A stretch of DNA of 64,000 nt from Monomorium pharaonis (lineage: Eukaryota > Arthropoda > Insecta > Hymenoptera > Formicidae). Positions 12,801 to 26,200 of this stretch are shown here, piece after piece. Each line of letters begins with the position of its first letter. The stretch's first letter is position 1. Made by a program: the position numbers and the translations under genes. The stretch is taken from the NCBI RefSeq assembly GCF_013373865.1, contig NC_050471.1, positions 28,801,176 through 28,865,175 on the forward strand, in the 5' to 3' direction. The notes under the pieces were generated by a model. That model saw only the letters and a program-made list of their open reading frames with translations, made no database searches and had not been told where the DNA came from.

Positions 12801-13824
12801 TTTTTTTCGTACACGTAATATTATAAGAAGTAAGAAATTTGTAAATTTTTAGATATTTCACCTAAATGGTTGTATTACAAAAAATGGAATTACTTCCTGA
12901 TAAAAACTTATTAGAATTTTTATATGAATTGGAATACTTTTCAGAAATACTGAGGAAATCTATATCTTCTCAGAATTTTTTATATATCTTATATGATTCT
13001 AATGTTCTAGTATTTTAAGATTTGTATAATAAATTTTGTAATTTTCTAAAAAGTTATACATAGAATAAAATTATACAGAAATTCTGAAAAATTCTGATGT
13101 AAAAAATTTTAAGAGGAGAGATTTTTTCAATATTTCTGAAAAGTGTTTTAAAATTTGATTTTATGATTCTTCTAAAAAATCGTCGAAAAAAGTGTGATAA
13201 CTTTTCTGGTTGTAAGATTTATAAGATTCAATTTGGAACACGCACAATCACAATTGCAACCACGCGTGGGAAACGAAGTGGTGCAGAATTATAATTTAAT
13301 ATTACTTTGTATGACACGCGAGTCTATTAATCGTCGTGCATCGTCGTAAACCGAGCACGGTCATCCCCTGTATGTAGTCAGTCGCAACATTACGCATCGC
13401 CGCGGTCTTGAACTACTTGCGACCAATTTTACGGCCTTCCCTTTAGCTGACGCAGCCGAAACTAAGGAATCGTGCGTGGACACACGCACAAACAGTTGCT
13501 ATTTTAGTATAGAGCTATCACAGTAATCGAAATGACTGATTTGTAACTTGAATAAAAAATTACTCAATTATAAATGATGCATCGTCTAAGACTTTTTTTA
13601 CTTTTGTTGCAATATATATGTAAATAATTAAATTGGTTAATTTATTTTTACCATTTATAAAAAATATATGAGTAATAGAAATTAATTTCGGAAATTTTAG
13701 TATTAAAGGAAAATAATATTATGAAGATTAAAAATAAAATTTAAAATCTTGGATTCATATCATAATTCGCGTTAAACCTTCTTCTCTTTCTATATTTTCA
13801 GCACAATATTATGATTTCCCAACT

Positions 13825-13964
13825 GAGAGTCAATTGTTCCATCTTTGGATAGATTATGTGGTAGTTTCTTATTCTTTAATTAATAAACGTTTGTGTATAG
13901 CTATGGATATTTGTATTACATGAATTTTTACATAGTCTATCTAAGGGTGGAACAACTGGCCAAT
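13825..13964. mobile_element. MITE, family with GTTGTTCCA termini
   Basis: The left end reads AGTCAATTGTTCCATC and the right end on the opposite strand reads GGCCAGTTGTTCCACCC. Both are followed by a GGATAGATTATGT-like block. The termini match those of the element at 34650-34789, so the two belong to one family. No coding capacity. Confidence 0.6.
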
Positions 13965-15292
13965 ATTAATTATTTGAAAAATAATATATCATTTATTTTA
14001 CTTGAAATTATTAGGCGATTGAGAATCAGAAAATAGATGCATAATTTCTTTGAACGAAAATATAATATCTATGCGGTGTCTTATTTTTAAATAAATTTTA
14101 TTTAAATAAAATACAAATGAAAAACAATAGTTATTTAACAAGAAATAATTAATATTACAAATTAATATTATAAAGAAAATTATGACACTGTCCACTTTGG
14201 CAAACATTGTTTGCTGTATAGTAAGAATGCATATATGTACAACACAGAATTAGGATGAACACGTAGGTGCTGATAAAGTTTCCAGGAAGTGAAAGCTTGT
14301 TGTCTTTCGGTTTATTGCGAGATTTCCGGCTGTTTTTTGCATTTACGACTTGTATGTTCTTTGCGTAAGACTGATATCTCCAAAAAATATATAGCACACT
14401 ACAACAGCAAACTCAATTCTAGAAATTAGCAGAAATGGAATTTTATAGGCAAGTAAACGGAAAAAGAAACACTTTAATTTATAAAATATTGCTGGAACTT
14501 TAAACTTCAGGAAATGAAAGTAATTGCATGATAAAGAAAAATTAATCTTTCTAGCAATACAGAAAAAAGAATCTTTTAAAATGTACCAAAAGATAGAAGA
14601 TTAAAAGGGAACTAGGATAAATTCTTTGAATATCTAGAAGTCAATTTCAATAAACACGCAAGAATCTGATCATCTAGTGATAAACTTTCTTTTTTTTCGT
14701 ATTTTAATTTTTAATATTAAATTAATAAATATAGACTTTTAAAATGTATTTTACTAAAGTCAAGTTAAAATTAAATAATATTTCAAATATAACTTCATAT
14801 ATACATTACTTTGTCCGAGAACGTCCAAATGTTCTTAGAATACTTTCTGATCATTTTTAGAACATCCCTTGGAGGCCTGTATTCTTCTTATAGTAATATT
14901 TATTATTTATCCTGTTTTTTTTTAAGTGTAACAAACAGTTAACTGTGAAATATTAAAAGTAAGGGTAACTAAAACAACGACTACTCCTTTTAGCCGTAAT
15001 TATATTTTCTTAGAAAGAAACCACTATTGCAAAATTCTTTGGCTCCCAACGTGTAGACGTTGAGGACTTGCGAGATGCTTATATAACAACAGTCTATGTA
15101 TCAGAAACTATTATGTGTGTATATTTGAACGGGAAAATGTAAAGCGGAAAGATAGTTTCCATATCTTTGGGCGTGTCTCACCGATTCTTGTCAATGTCCT
15201 TGTCAGCGCGGCTCCTAAGAGCGACCTAAGCTCAAACAACCGCGACCACCTTGGAGCATGAAGAGGGGCATATTGACATGTTGCAGCAGAGG

Positions 15293-15300
15293 ATATATAG
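15293..15300 (+). promoter_or_regulatory. TATA-like box of the Gly/Tyr-rich protein gene
   Basis: ATATATAG lies about 95 bases upstream of the start codon at 15391. This would place the transcription start near 15325 and give a short leader. The assignment rests on spacing only. Confidence 0.45.
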
Positions 15301-15390
15301 AGGTTTTGCATGCCGGTATGAAGGCAGATTAGCTTTCTGTGTCTTGAACACTGTGCTTCTCCGAAAAATGCAAACAGCGTCACTAGCAAA

Positions 15391-15781
15391 ATGAAGTTGT
15401 TCTTTGTTGTAAGTACATCAATATCTTTTTCTTCTTTTTAAATCCATTTATAGTATTAATCTTCTTTTTCGACGCTTTTCCTTGCACTTTCCACGCGTAG
15501 CGTATACCAAGTAAATGTAATAGAAAAGTCAGATTTGACATTAAACCGTCAGGTTAATTTTAAACAGTTACATTTAATGTCATAAATGTTCAACAATTTT
15601 TATTTTTATACTTAAATATAAAATTGCTTGTCTAAATAAATATCAATTAATTTTACTTTTCAACAACTAATTTATGAGATTATTAAAGTGCATTTCAATA
15701 TCCATATAGTTTTTAAAAAATTAAATAACTAAGCCTTATTTACTTCAAATATTATACTAGTAATTCTAGACACATAATATA

Positions 15782-15823
<42 letters not shown>

Positions 15824-18800
15824 CATTTTTTATATTATTAATACACATATATGTATGTTATTGTTTTAATAGTATGATACATTATATTATAAACACATAG
15901 TACACACACAAATATTTAATAATATTGTAATATACACAAAATTTGTATAAATTTAATGTACATTATAATGTTATTAAGTTTGCGTATCTGTTTATAATAT
16001 ATCTACATACTGTATATTGCGTATGTTTTCCACAGATAACTTTCTGTCTAATTACACATGATATGTATGTTTCCCAAAGATAATTTTCAGTCTAATTACA
16101 CATGATATGTTTTCCACAGATAACTTTCGGTCTAATTGTAATATGCCGTGGCGCGGAGGAATCTCCAGACGAATTAAAATTGCTCACAAAATTAACGCCA
16201 ATAAACAGTGAACAGCGCGTATACTCCGATAATCAAGGAGTCACACGTAATCAAGGAGACTTAACTGCATCTGCGAGCGATCGAAGTAAGAAAATAACAA
16301 TATCTTTATTCACATATATATGTATATATTTATACGTATATAATTTTATACTTGCTTACGATATTGATTTTCATTACTTATTTATCTATGCTCTTATTAT
16401 TATTTATGTACTATGAACTTATTTTTGTTTACGGATAAAAAGTTCCGTTTGCGACGATAAACGATTAAACGCGGAGTAATTCAAGGAGATCGCTAGCGCA
16501 TGACACACGAACCAGTCCTTTTCTTTTCTTTTTGATGTGACAATTTAATGGCACCTTCGTTGCATAACGTAATAGGGTTTATTGTACATAAGAATTATTT
16601 CGAACATGATTACATTAATTATTCTGTAACTCTTGAAACATTGTCCGCTGCGTTAAGAACTGGGAGAGTCGCGTGGCGAACGCACATTGGTACGGAAGTA
16701 CGATATGCGCATACTGAAGTTCTTTTCTTTGAAGTTCACCGTGAATCACCTCTATTTCTTCCCCGGCGGGGGGGAGTCCTTCGGGTGGCTCGTTATACAA
16801 TATTAGCATCTTATTACAGCTAGTGATGTTTTTTCCGTTTTTGTAATGGGAAGCGCCCGGCTTTCAAAGCCAGAGCGTGAGAATGGCAGTGACACACTTA
16901 CTTAATATGCTGATTACTCATCGCACTACTACCTTATATCGTGCCGGCTTATGATCGATTATTATTACAGGTTTACAGTTTTATTCTGCATTCTGCGCGT
17001 GTAACTTCCGTAACCTGCGTTTTAATTTCCATAACTTTACAATTCCAAAACGAACGCATGTGTGAAATACAATTATCCTAAGTGTAAAGATAAATATTAG
17101 ATTATTTATAATTATTTTATTAATTTTACAAATTCTATGAATTAACAAGGATAAAGGATGTCGCATGAGTATTCCATAATTTTAATTTTAAGATAGCAAT
17201 ATCCCACTTTAAAAGATTACAATAAGAAATTTCTAAGTTTTGGAATTAAATAGATGTTAAATGAATGTAGATATGAAAAATGAGTAAGAAAGTTAAGTTT
17301 TAATTCAATATCACAGCTTTCTTGTTTCTTGGCGATTCTTTCGAGAATAAAATGTCATTTTCTTGTGTAAATCTACTTCTGATTAAAACTGCTTTTCTTT
17401 TTTCTGACCAGCGCTTATGATTCTGAATCTTTAAAATCTTGAATATACGTTTCTCTCTTTCAAATGCGTTCTGTATGCCTTATTAAAGAGACATCTAGAT
17501 CTAGAGAAGAGCGTCTTTTTAACGACTTTTTTCACATCTGGAAACCGGTTAGAAAATGATCTACTTGTAAAAGGAAATATTAATAAATGTTTTTCTATTT
17601 AAAGCATCTGTGCCTCATCAAGTGCTCCAATTAATGTCTGTGCGCATTATGATCTTTTTGATCTTATAACTCCGTCATTTTTCTCAAAATTAACTTTGTA
17701 CCAACATATTTTAAAGATTAAAAGATGTAATAGTTTAAAAACTGCAAAAAATTTTAAAAAAGTTATTAATTTAAAATTTTTAAGTCATAAAATCTTAAAA
17801 GTCTTAAAAAGTTATTTTTATAAAATTTGATTAAACTTTTACTATATAGTTGTAGGCCTTTAACTTATTTATTTAAATATTTGCGTTAGCGTTTCATATA
17901 CATAAAGGTTATCCTGGATCAATTGGAGGATATCCCCCTGGATATCCTGGAGGATACCCTGGGTCAATTGGAGGATATCCATATGGAGTTGGATCTGTTT
18001 ATCCTGGTACACCATATCGTGGTAGCAGCCTGATTCCAGGATATAGAGGCTATGAATTAGGCTTTGGGCAAGGAGGGCTTATTGGTGGCGGGTAAGATTT
18101 GATTTTATCAAGTTCTTCTTATATATGTAGAACGATTACTTAGAAAGGAACAGTATTTTAATATTTAAAACACGAATACATAATTTTAAACTTAATATTT
18201 AGTAGACATTGAACCTATTATGTATTTATTTAAAAAGTTAAATATGCTTATATTTTCACAAATTTTGGACTTCTATCCCATCTATAAAAAGAAACAAATA
18301 GATAAATATAAATATATAAGAAAAAATAAGTATTTATTAAAAAAAGAATAACCTATACAAATACAAAATAAAAACAGATAAAACTTGTATTTACGATGCA
18401 TCTAATATAATGTATTAATATACTATATAATATAAATTAAAAAAAATAAATTTTTTTACAGATATCCTGGATACACTGGGTATGGCGGATATGGAGGTTA
18501 TCGAGGATACGGAGGTGGGGATTATGGAAGGGGATATTATCCTGGTGGTTATGGGGGTTATGGAGGTTATGGAGGTTATGGGGGTTATGGGGGTTATGGG
18601 GGTTATGGTGGGGGTTATGGAGGTTATGGTGGGGGTTATCCGGGTTATGGAGGTTACGGGGGTTATGGAAGTTATGGGGGTTACGACGATAATAGTTTAG
18701 GATATGGACGTGGTTCCGGTCGTTATGATGGATACGATAATTATGGCACAAGTTATGGCTCAACTTATGCAGCAAGAAGTCCATACAGTTATCGCAGTGA

Positions 18801-18852
18801 TAGTTATGGAACTTCTCTTAGTAATCCCTCTGGTTATCGTGGTTATTCATAA
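15391..18852 (+). CDS. Secreted Gly/Tyr-rich structural (cuticle-like) protein
   Basis: Four exons (15391-15408, 16120-16285, 17890-18091, 18462-18852) join in frame to give 258 residues. Residues 1 to about 19 are a signal peptide (MKLFFV split by the first intron, then a hydrophobic run ending ICRGA). Next comes a polar spacer of about 40 residues. Exon 3 carries GYPG/GGYP repeats. Exon 4 carries a dense GGY run (about residues 140-200) and ends in a Ser/Tyr-rich tail, stop at 18850-18852. A six-codon first exon interrupting the signal peptide is a common layout in insect cuticle genes. GGY-repeat proteins are typical of cuticle, eggshell or silk-like secretions, with Tyr available for cross-linking; the tissue is unknown. 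No chitin-binding domain is seen. AATAAA at 18958-18963 and 19097-19102 are candidate poly(A) signals. The acceptor of exon 3 (GCGTTAG, with a weak pyrimidine tract) is the least certain junction. Confidence 0.85.
15782..15821. repeat. (TA)n microsatellite
   Basis: About 19 TA dinucleotides in intron 1 of the Gly/Tyr-rich protein gene. Confidence 0.97.
16023..16136 (+). repeat. Three tandem copies of an intron-exon junction
   Basis: A unit of about 40-44 bases (ATGTTTTCCACAGATAACTT, then TC-GTCTAATT and usually ACACATGAT) occurs three times, at about 16023, 16061 and 16107. The third copy contains the acceptor used by exon 2 (AG at 16118-16119). The first copy keeps an identical TTTTCCACAG acceptor, but splicing there would soon reach a stop. 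The middle copy has CCCAAAG instead. Confidence 0.85.
16286..17889 (+). other. Intron 2 of the Gly/Tyr-rich protein gene
   Basis: This 1.6-kb intron is mostly AT-rich, with a moderately GC-richer stretch at about 16440-16960. That stretch has open frames on both strands but no recognisable product, and it may be regulatory or an old insertion. Confidence 0.6.
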
Positions 18853-20224
18853 ACGTGATTTTACTATACGCTTTTAGGCGTATAAATACTTACAAATATT
18901 AAAAACATTTTTTACAAATTAATATATTTGTGTTAACATATCATATATGCTGTTAATAATAAACAATTAATTATATTTTAATTAAGATTTGTTGAAATTT
19001 AATTGCAAGAATTGTGTAATAACGTATCTTCGATGTAATACACACAAAAGAAAATTTATGACAATTTTATAATGCAAAACATATATACTGTATTGAAATA
19101 AAACAACTGATGATTATTATAATTATTTTGTTTACGATGTTTCTTGTTCCTTCTATATATATTTATAATTTAATATTATATTTATTATTTTTAATATTAC
19201 ATTTTACTTTATTATATATTTTTCAATTTATTTTTAATATTTATAACATTATTTTTGTTACATTTATTTATTGATTTAAAGTATTTGTATTTCTGTCTTA
19301 TTAAATTACTATTTAATATTTACTTAAAATTTATATTATTTATTAATATTATATTTATTAATTGCAACAATATTATGAAATCTCTAAGAATTGGAAAATT
19401 AACTATTGTTTTTACACAATTTTTATGTTTTATTAAAATAATTTCTACACATCTAATGTATACATTAATATATATATATTTCGCTTTTATTAGAAAATCG
19501 AAAATCGCAATAATTCTAGATAGAAAATTTAAATCTCTATTGAATTGTAATAATAAATATTAGGATATTGGTTGGTATCAAAACGCATAGAATCTAGCAA
19601 TACAATTTTTTTTTTTAGTTTTACATCAAACTAAATATTGAATAAATATCTACAATAAATTAAATCTAAAATAAGCTTTGTAATACCAATTAATTATAAA
19701 AAATTGTAATTTTTGTAAAAGCATACATATAATAGGTAACATTTTTGATAATAAGTTAAGCAATATCTACGGAATTTTTTTCTCAGAAATACTCACATAA
19801 AGATTATGTAACTTTTGTATGAAACACTGTATGAATGCGTTAACTTATTTATATATATATATAAATACATTTTAAAAAATGGAGCATGTAAATTTTATTA
19901 ATTCATTCAAATTAATTGGATTAGCAAAAAGTTTGCTATTATTTTGTTCTTTATGTGAATAGTAAATCAATTAAAATTTACACAGAGAATTAACAATATT
20001 AATAAAATCTCTAATTAATTCAACTTTTAGTTTGAAGTTTTTATGTATTTGATTAGCTTTGATTATTCAAATATTTTTAATTTGGCCATCCATCAACTAA
20101 CCAGCAGTTGACGGACAGGCAATGCCAATATCCTATATTTATTTCTATTCCCTCCCTAAGAGATGATGAACTTTTGTTTTTAGAATGGTCGCAATTAAAA
20201 CTTAATAAGTTAGTACTACACCCT
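18853..20224. other. Convergent intergenic spacer between two structural genes
   Basis: AT-rich DNA between two facing 3' ends. It contains candidate poly(A) signals for the plus-strand gene (18958, 19097) and, on the minus strand, an AATAAA at about 20138-20143, roughly 85 bases beyond the collagen-like gene's stop. The open frame at 19255-19563 is low-complexity Ile/Leu/Asn-rich and is not supported. Confidence 0.6.
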
Positions 20225-23200
20225 TCATTTCGCCTTTCTATTTTTGGTTCTTCTTAGCTCGACGTTGCTCTTAACTGGAACATTCAAAAAGCCAAGATTG
20301 GATTGATTTAATGCCTCTTTGAGATAATCGATATTGCCAAGTTGATTTATATCGAGCGTTTTTACAGCGAATTTGCTGTCTTGTGTATCACATGCGTCAC
20401 ATGCATATGGAACAGGAGTGGCGGACGGGAACATAATTTTCATCTTATTGCTGTCCATTTCGTTGCCAGGACAGTATGGTACGAAGATAACAGGAATGAA
20501 TCCCAACTGACCAATGACAGAGGTGAGAGTCGAGCTGGTGGCTACGTTTGTGTTGTTATTCGGCTCGACTAGGTAACAAGGACATGCTTGTGGATTTGGC
20601 CCTATAGGTAACGAAAAGGGCTTGACGTTGATGGAGCTGGGCGGCTGAACCCCGATAGCGTCAAGAGCGGGATTCGTCTTGAATGTCTGCTCAAGGCGTG
20701 CATTTACCTGTCTATCCGGAGCAGAAGGTTCCGGAGCGGAAGGTCCGTCCGACTGAAAGGACACGTTAGAAATCAGTTTGCCATCCACTTCGGCAGAACT
20801 ATTATATTGTCCATCTGCATTAAATACACCCTCTTGTCGATCCAATTTATTAAATTGGTCTGAACCTTCAGGTGGCTGCCGTTGCAAATTATAAGATGGA
20901 TAAAATATTGATTTTTGATATTGGTCCCGGTCGTGCACAGAAAATTGCTTAAAGTCATTTTTAGGCAGTTTGTTTATTTGTTGTGGCTCCGTATATTTTT
21001 GCTGATTATAATGTTTGAGTTTTAACACGTCTGTATATTGATGGTCATCTCCGATCTCGTATTTCAATGATGACGGTGTCGAGCCGTCTATTTGTAATAG
21101 TGTGTTGATCTTATTCGCATTGTAGATAGTTTCTTTCTTCCCATAGATTGGTAACGTATATTGACTTTCGTATTGAGGTATATACTGATTACGATTTACG
21201 TATAATGATGTATTAACTTTTGTTGGATGTGATAATCTCGATAATTCAATATCTTTTAGTGTATGGCCTGTGTACGAAGAATCAGTTTTGTTATTGAAAT
21301 TGTATTGCGAGATCGAGTTATACTTGTTTTTGTCAAATGAATAAATCGCAGATTGCTGATTTCTTAATGGTTCTCTATGCGAAGGTTTCCTCGTTGGTTT
21401 TATTCCGGGTACGTAATCAGGATCACCAGGCCATGGTCCATCGGGACCAGGAGACCCAGTTGGCCATGGTCCATCAGGGCCATCATTTCCAACATCTCCT
21501 TCACCACCAACACCACCAATACCACCAACATCTCCTATACCACCAATACCACCAATTGGACCTACATTTCCCACTGGCCCTTCAGGTCCTTCTGGACTCT
21601 TTGAATCTTCTGTATACGTAGGGTAATCTGAACATAAAAAATATATTAACACTATGTGAATAAATAACAACTTATTTAAGTCTCACGTGATAAATGTTGA
21701 TATTACAGTAGCAGTTCAAATTAACTTGATCTGTACGTGTATATATTCATATATAGTTTTTTAATATTATATAACTAAGATTATACAATGTTGTTTATGT
21801 TAATAACTTTTTAATAAGTAATGAGAAATATAATAAAATTTTGTAATTATTATTTGAAAGATATATATATGTCAAGATCAAACTGGAGCTGATTTACACT
21901 AGGAATAATACATAAAAATAATAAAACTTTTGGTTTACCTGGCTTTCCAGGATATGATGATATTCCTGGTTTTCCTACAATATCAGATATTTCTGATATA
22001 CCGACAGTACTAGATGTGCTAGGGATATTAATTCCTATATGTCCCGGATATGATGGTATTCCTGGTTTTCCTGGTATTTCCGGCTTACCAGGATATGTCG
22101 GATATAGTATAGCTATTCCTGGAGTGTCAGAAATGCCAGGAATACCTGGTTTGCCTGGAATTCCGGGGATACCAGCATGTCCAGGATATGACGGCGTTCC
22201 GGGAGTAACAAGAGTTTCAAGATAACCTGGATGTGGTAATCCAGATGTTCCTGAAGGGCTGGAAATAATAAGAGATCCAGTATGTCCAGGATATGAAGGG
22301 GTTCCCGGTTTGCCTGGAGTGCCTGGAGTACCGGGGATACCAGGAGTTCCTGGATGACCAGGATGTGACGGTGTTCCCGGTTTGCCTGGAATGCCTGGAG
22401 TACCGGGGATGCCAGGAGATCCTGGATGACCAGGATATGACGGTGTTCCCGGTTTGCCTGGAATGCCTGGAGTACCGGGGATGCCAGGAGATCCTGGATA
22501 ACCAGGATATGAAGGGATTCCCGGTTTGCCTGGAGTGCCTGGAGTACCGGGGATACCAGGAGTTCCTGGATGACCAGGATATGACGGTGTTCCCGGTTTG
22601 CCTGGAATGCCTGGAGTACCTGGGATGCCAGGAGTTTCTGGATAACCAGGATATGACGGCCTTCCTGGTTTGCCCGGAATGCCTGGAGTACCGGGGATGC
22701 CAGGAGTTTCAGGATGACCAGGATATGATGGCGTTCCTGGTTTTCCTGGGATACCTGGAGTACCGGGAATGCCAGGAGTTCCTGGATGACCAGGATATGA
22801 CGGTGTTCCCGGTTTGCCTGAAATGCCTGGAGTACCTGGGATACCAGGAGTTTCTGGATAACCAGGATATGACGGCCTTCCTGGTTTGCCCGGAATGCCT
22901 GGAGTACCGGGGATGCCAGGAGTTTCTGGATGACCAGGATATGATGGCGTTCCTGGTTTTCCTGGGATACCTGGAGTACCGGGAATGCCAGGAGTTCCCG
23001 GATGTCCAGGATATGATGAAGTTCCTGGAATACCTGGAGTACCGGGAATGCCAGGATACGATGGAGTTCCTGGATGACCAGGATATGACGGTGTTCCCGG
23101 TTTGCCTGGAATGCCTGGAGTACCGGGGATGCCAGGAGATCCTGGATAATCAGGATATGAAGGGCTTCCCGGTTTGCCTGGAATGCCTGGAGTACCGGGG

Positions 23201-26200
23201 ATGCCAGGAGATCCTGGATAACCAGGATATGAAGGGATTCCCGGTTTGCCTGGAGTGCCTGGAGTACCGGGGATACCAGGAGTTCCTGGATGACCAGGAT
23301 ATGACGGTGTTCCCGGTTTGCCTGAAATGCCTGGAGTACCTGGGATGCCAGGAGTTTCTGGATAACCAGGATATGACGGCCTTCCTGGTTTGCCCGGAAT
23401 GCCTGGAGTACCGGGGATGCCAGGAGTTTCTGGATGACCAGGATATGATGACGTTCCTGGTTTTCCTGGGATACCTGGAGTACCGGGAATGCCAGGAGTT
23501 CCCGGATGTCCAGGATACGACGGAGTTCCAGGAATATTTGGTGTACTGGGGATGCCAGAAGTTCCTGGATGACCAGGATATGACGGTGTTCCCGGTTTGC
23601 TTGGAATGCTTGAAGTACCGGGAATGCCAGGAGTTCCTGGATGTCCAGGATATGATGGAGTTCCTGGAATACCTGGAGTACCGGGAATGCCGGGAGTTCC
23701 TGGATGACCAGGATGTGACGGTGTTCCCGGTTTGCCTGGAATGCCTGGAGTACCGGGAATGCCAGGACTTCCCGGATGTCCAGGATATGACGGCCTTCCT
23801 GGTTTTCCCGGAATGCCTGGAGTACCGGAAATGCCAGGAGTTCCTGGATGTCCAGGATACGATGGAGTTCCTGGAATACCTGGAGTACCAGGAATGTCAG
23901 GAGTTCCTGGATGACCAGGATATGACGGTGCTCCCGGTTTGCTTGGAATGCCTGGAGTACCGGGGATGCCAGGAGATCCTGGATGACCAGGATATGATGG
24001 CGTTCCTGGTTTGCCCGGAATGCCTGGAGTACCGGGGATGCCAGGAGTTCCTGGATGTCCAGGATACGACGGAGTTCCAGGAATACCTGGTGTACCGGGG
24101 ATGCCAGGAGTTCCTGGATGACCGGGATATGACGGCGTTCCTGGTTTGCCTGGAATACCTGGAGTACCGGGGATGCTAGAAGTTCCTGGATGACCGGGAT
24201 ATGAGGGTTTTCCTGGTTTGCCCGGAATTCCTGGAGTACCGGGAATGTCAGGAGTTTCTGGATGACCGGGATATGACGGCGTTCCGGGTTTGCCTGGAAT
24301 ACCAGAAGTTCCTGGATGACCAGGATATGACGGCCTTCCTGGTTTTCCCGGAATGCCTGGAGTACCGGAAAGGCCAGGAGTTCCTGGATGTCCAGGATAC
24401 GATGGAGTTCCTGGAATACCTGGAGTACCAGGAATGCCAGGAGTTCCTGGATGTCCAGGATATGACGGCCTTCCTGGTTTGCCCGGAATGTCTGGAGTAC
24501 CGGGGATGCCAGGAGTTCCCGGATGACCAGGATATGATGGAGTTCCCGGTTTGCCTGGAATGCCTGGAGTACCGGGGATACCAGGAATTCCTGGATGACC
24601 AGGATATGACGGCCTTCCTGGTTTGCCCGGAATGCCTGGAGTACCGGGGATGCCAGGAGTTTCTGGATGACCAGGATATGATGGCGTTCCTGGTTTGCCC
24701 GGAATGCCTGGAGTACCGGGAATGCCAGGAGTTCCCGGATGTCCAGGATACGACGGAGTTCCAGGAATACCTGGTGTACTGGGGATGCCAGAAGTTCCTG
24801 GATGACCAGGATATGACGGAGTTCCAGGAATACTTGGTGTACCGGGGATGCCAGGAGTTCCTGGATGACCGGGATATGATGGCGTTCCTGGTTTTCCTGG
24901 GATACCTGGAGTACCGGGAATGCCAGGAGTTCCCGGATGTCCAGGATACGACGGAGTTCCAGGAATACCTGGTGTACCGGGGATGCCAGGAGTTCCTGGA
25001 TGACCGGGATATGACGGCGTTCCTGGTTTGCCTGGAATGCCTGGAGTACCGGGAATGCCAGGAGTTCCTGGACGACCGGGATACGACGGAGTTCCAGGAA
25101 TACTTGGTGTACCGGGGATGCCAGGAGTTCCTGGATGACCGGGATATGATGGCGTTCCTGGTTTTCCTGGGATACCTGGAGTACCGGGAATGCCAGGAGT
25201 TCCCGGATGTCCAGGATACGACGGAGTTCCAGGAATACCTGGTGTACCGGGGATGCCAGGAGTTCCTGGATGACCGGGATATGACGGCGTTCCTGGTTTG
25301 CCTGGAATGCCTGGAGTACCGGGGATGCCAGGAGTTCCTGGATGACCGGGATATGAGGGTGTTCCTGGTTTGCCTGTCAATAATAAGAAAGATCATTCTG
25401 TATATGTTATACGATTTTAAATACGTAATTAATAATATACACATTAAAACGTTTAAATCTAATAAAATGTTTAAATTTTATACCAGGAGGCCTATAAGGA
25501 GGTTGAGTTGGTGATATTTCAATCATTGATCCACTTCCGATAGGCGCTGCTTATCAAAAAATAAGTTATATAATTATTTTATTAACACATCAGTTACATG
25601 TTTATTTGTATATTTTTTGTATATATATTTATTTACATACTTCCTCCACTTGGTATTGTATGAGGTGGAACATTTGTGTTTGTATATTGCGCACAGACCA
25701 CGGGAAAATATAACTCTTGCCATGGCGTAATTACACCATGATGTTCATGATGATCATGATGGTTACCATGATGTTCATGCTTATGAAGGAAAAGTTCCAC
25801 GTCTTTCCCTGGTTGAACAACACGATATCCCCATCCATCACTTATATAAAACGTTGCTTTTAATTGACCAAAGGGATCTACATAACCGTAACATCCATAG
25901 GTAATTCCATCTGGACCACGTATTTCATGATGAAATTGACCATGTGGATTGATATCGTAACCATATTTGTATGCATCTGTGAAATACAATAATTAATTGT
26001 AATCACAATTTTTTATATTTAAATTTTTATCATAAAAGAGAAAAGTTCATAATTTTTACATCTTATTTCAGAATCTTATATATTTTCTATTTTAAGTATA
26101 AAATTGAGCATTAAAATTATGATTTTTATTTGTGTAGTAAATTATTTATTATGTGATGTCTTTTTATTACTTTTATTTTTAATTCTTTGACTTGCCTGAT

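Larger units (their letters stand above)
9903..15292. other. 3' flank of ANKRD13C and intergenic DNA
   Basis: This begins with the ANKRD13C 3' UTR (AATAAA-type signals at 10113-10118 and again near 10290 and 10498), then about 5 kb of mostly AT-rich sequence. It contains a GA/G tract and two inverted-repeat elements listed separately. Short open frames such as 11434-11625 and 14155-14397 lack domains or splice context. No gene is supported. Confidence 0.6.

Noticed and set aside
16835..16900. Small GC-rich hairpin-like stretch considered as a tRNA
   Set aside because: No T-loop consensus (GTTCGANNC) and no seven-base acceptor stem could be paired. A scan of other TTCGA sites in the window also gave no cloverleaf.
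18437..18784. Minus-strand Asn/His/Pro-repeat frame
   Set aside because: Antisense shadow of the GGY repeat exon.
22293..25514. Two long plus-strand frames (628 and 437 codons) and a 398-codon minus frame across the collagen-like exon
   Set aside because: They are translations of the coding minisatellite in wrong frames; the repeat simply lacks stops there. The Gly-X-Pro frame joins cleanly to flanking exons by splice phase, the others do not.
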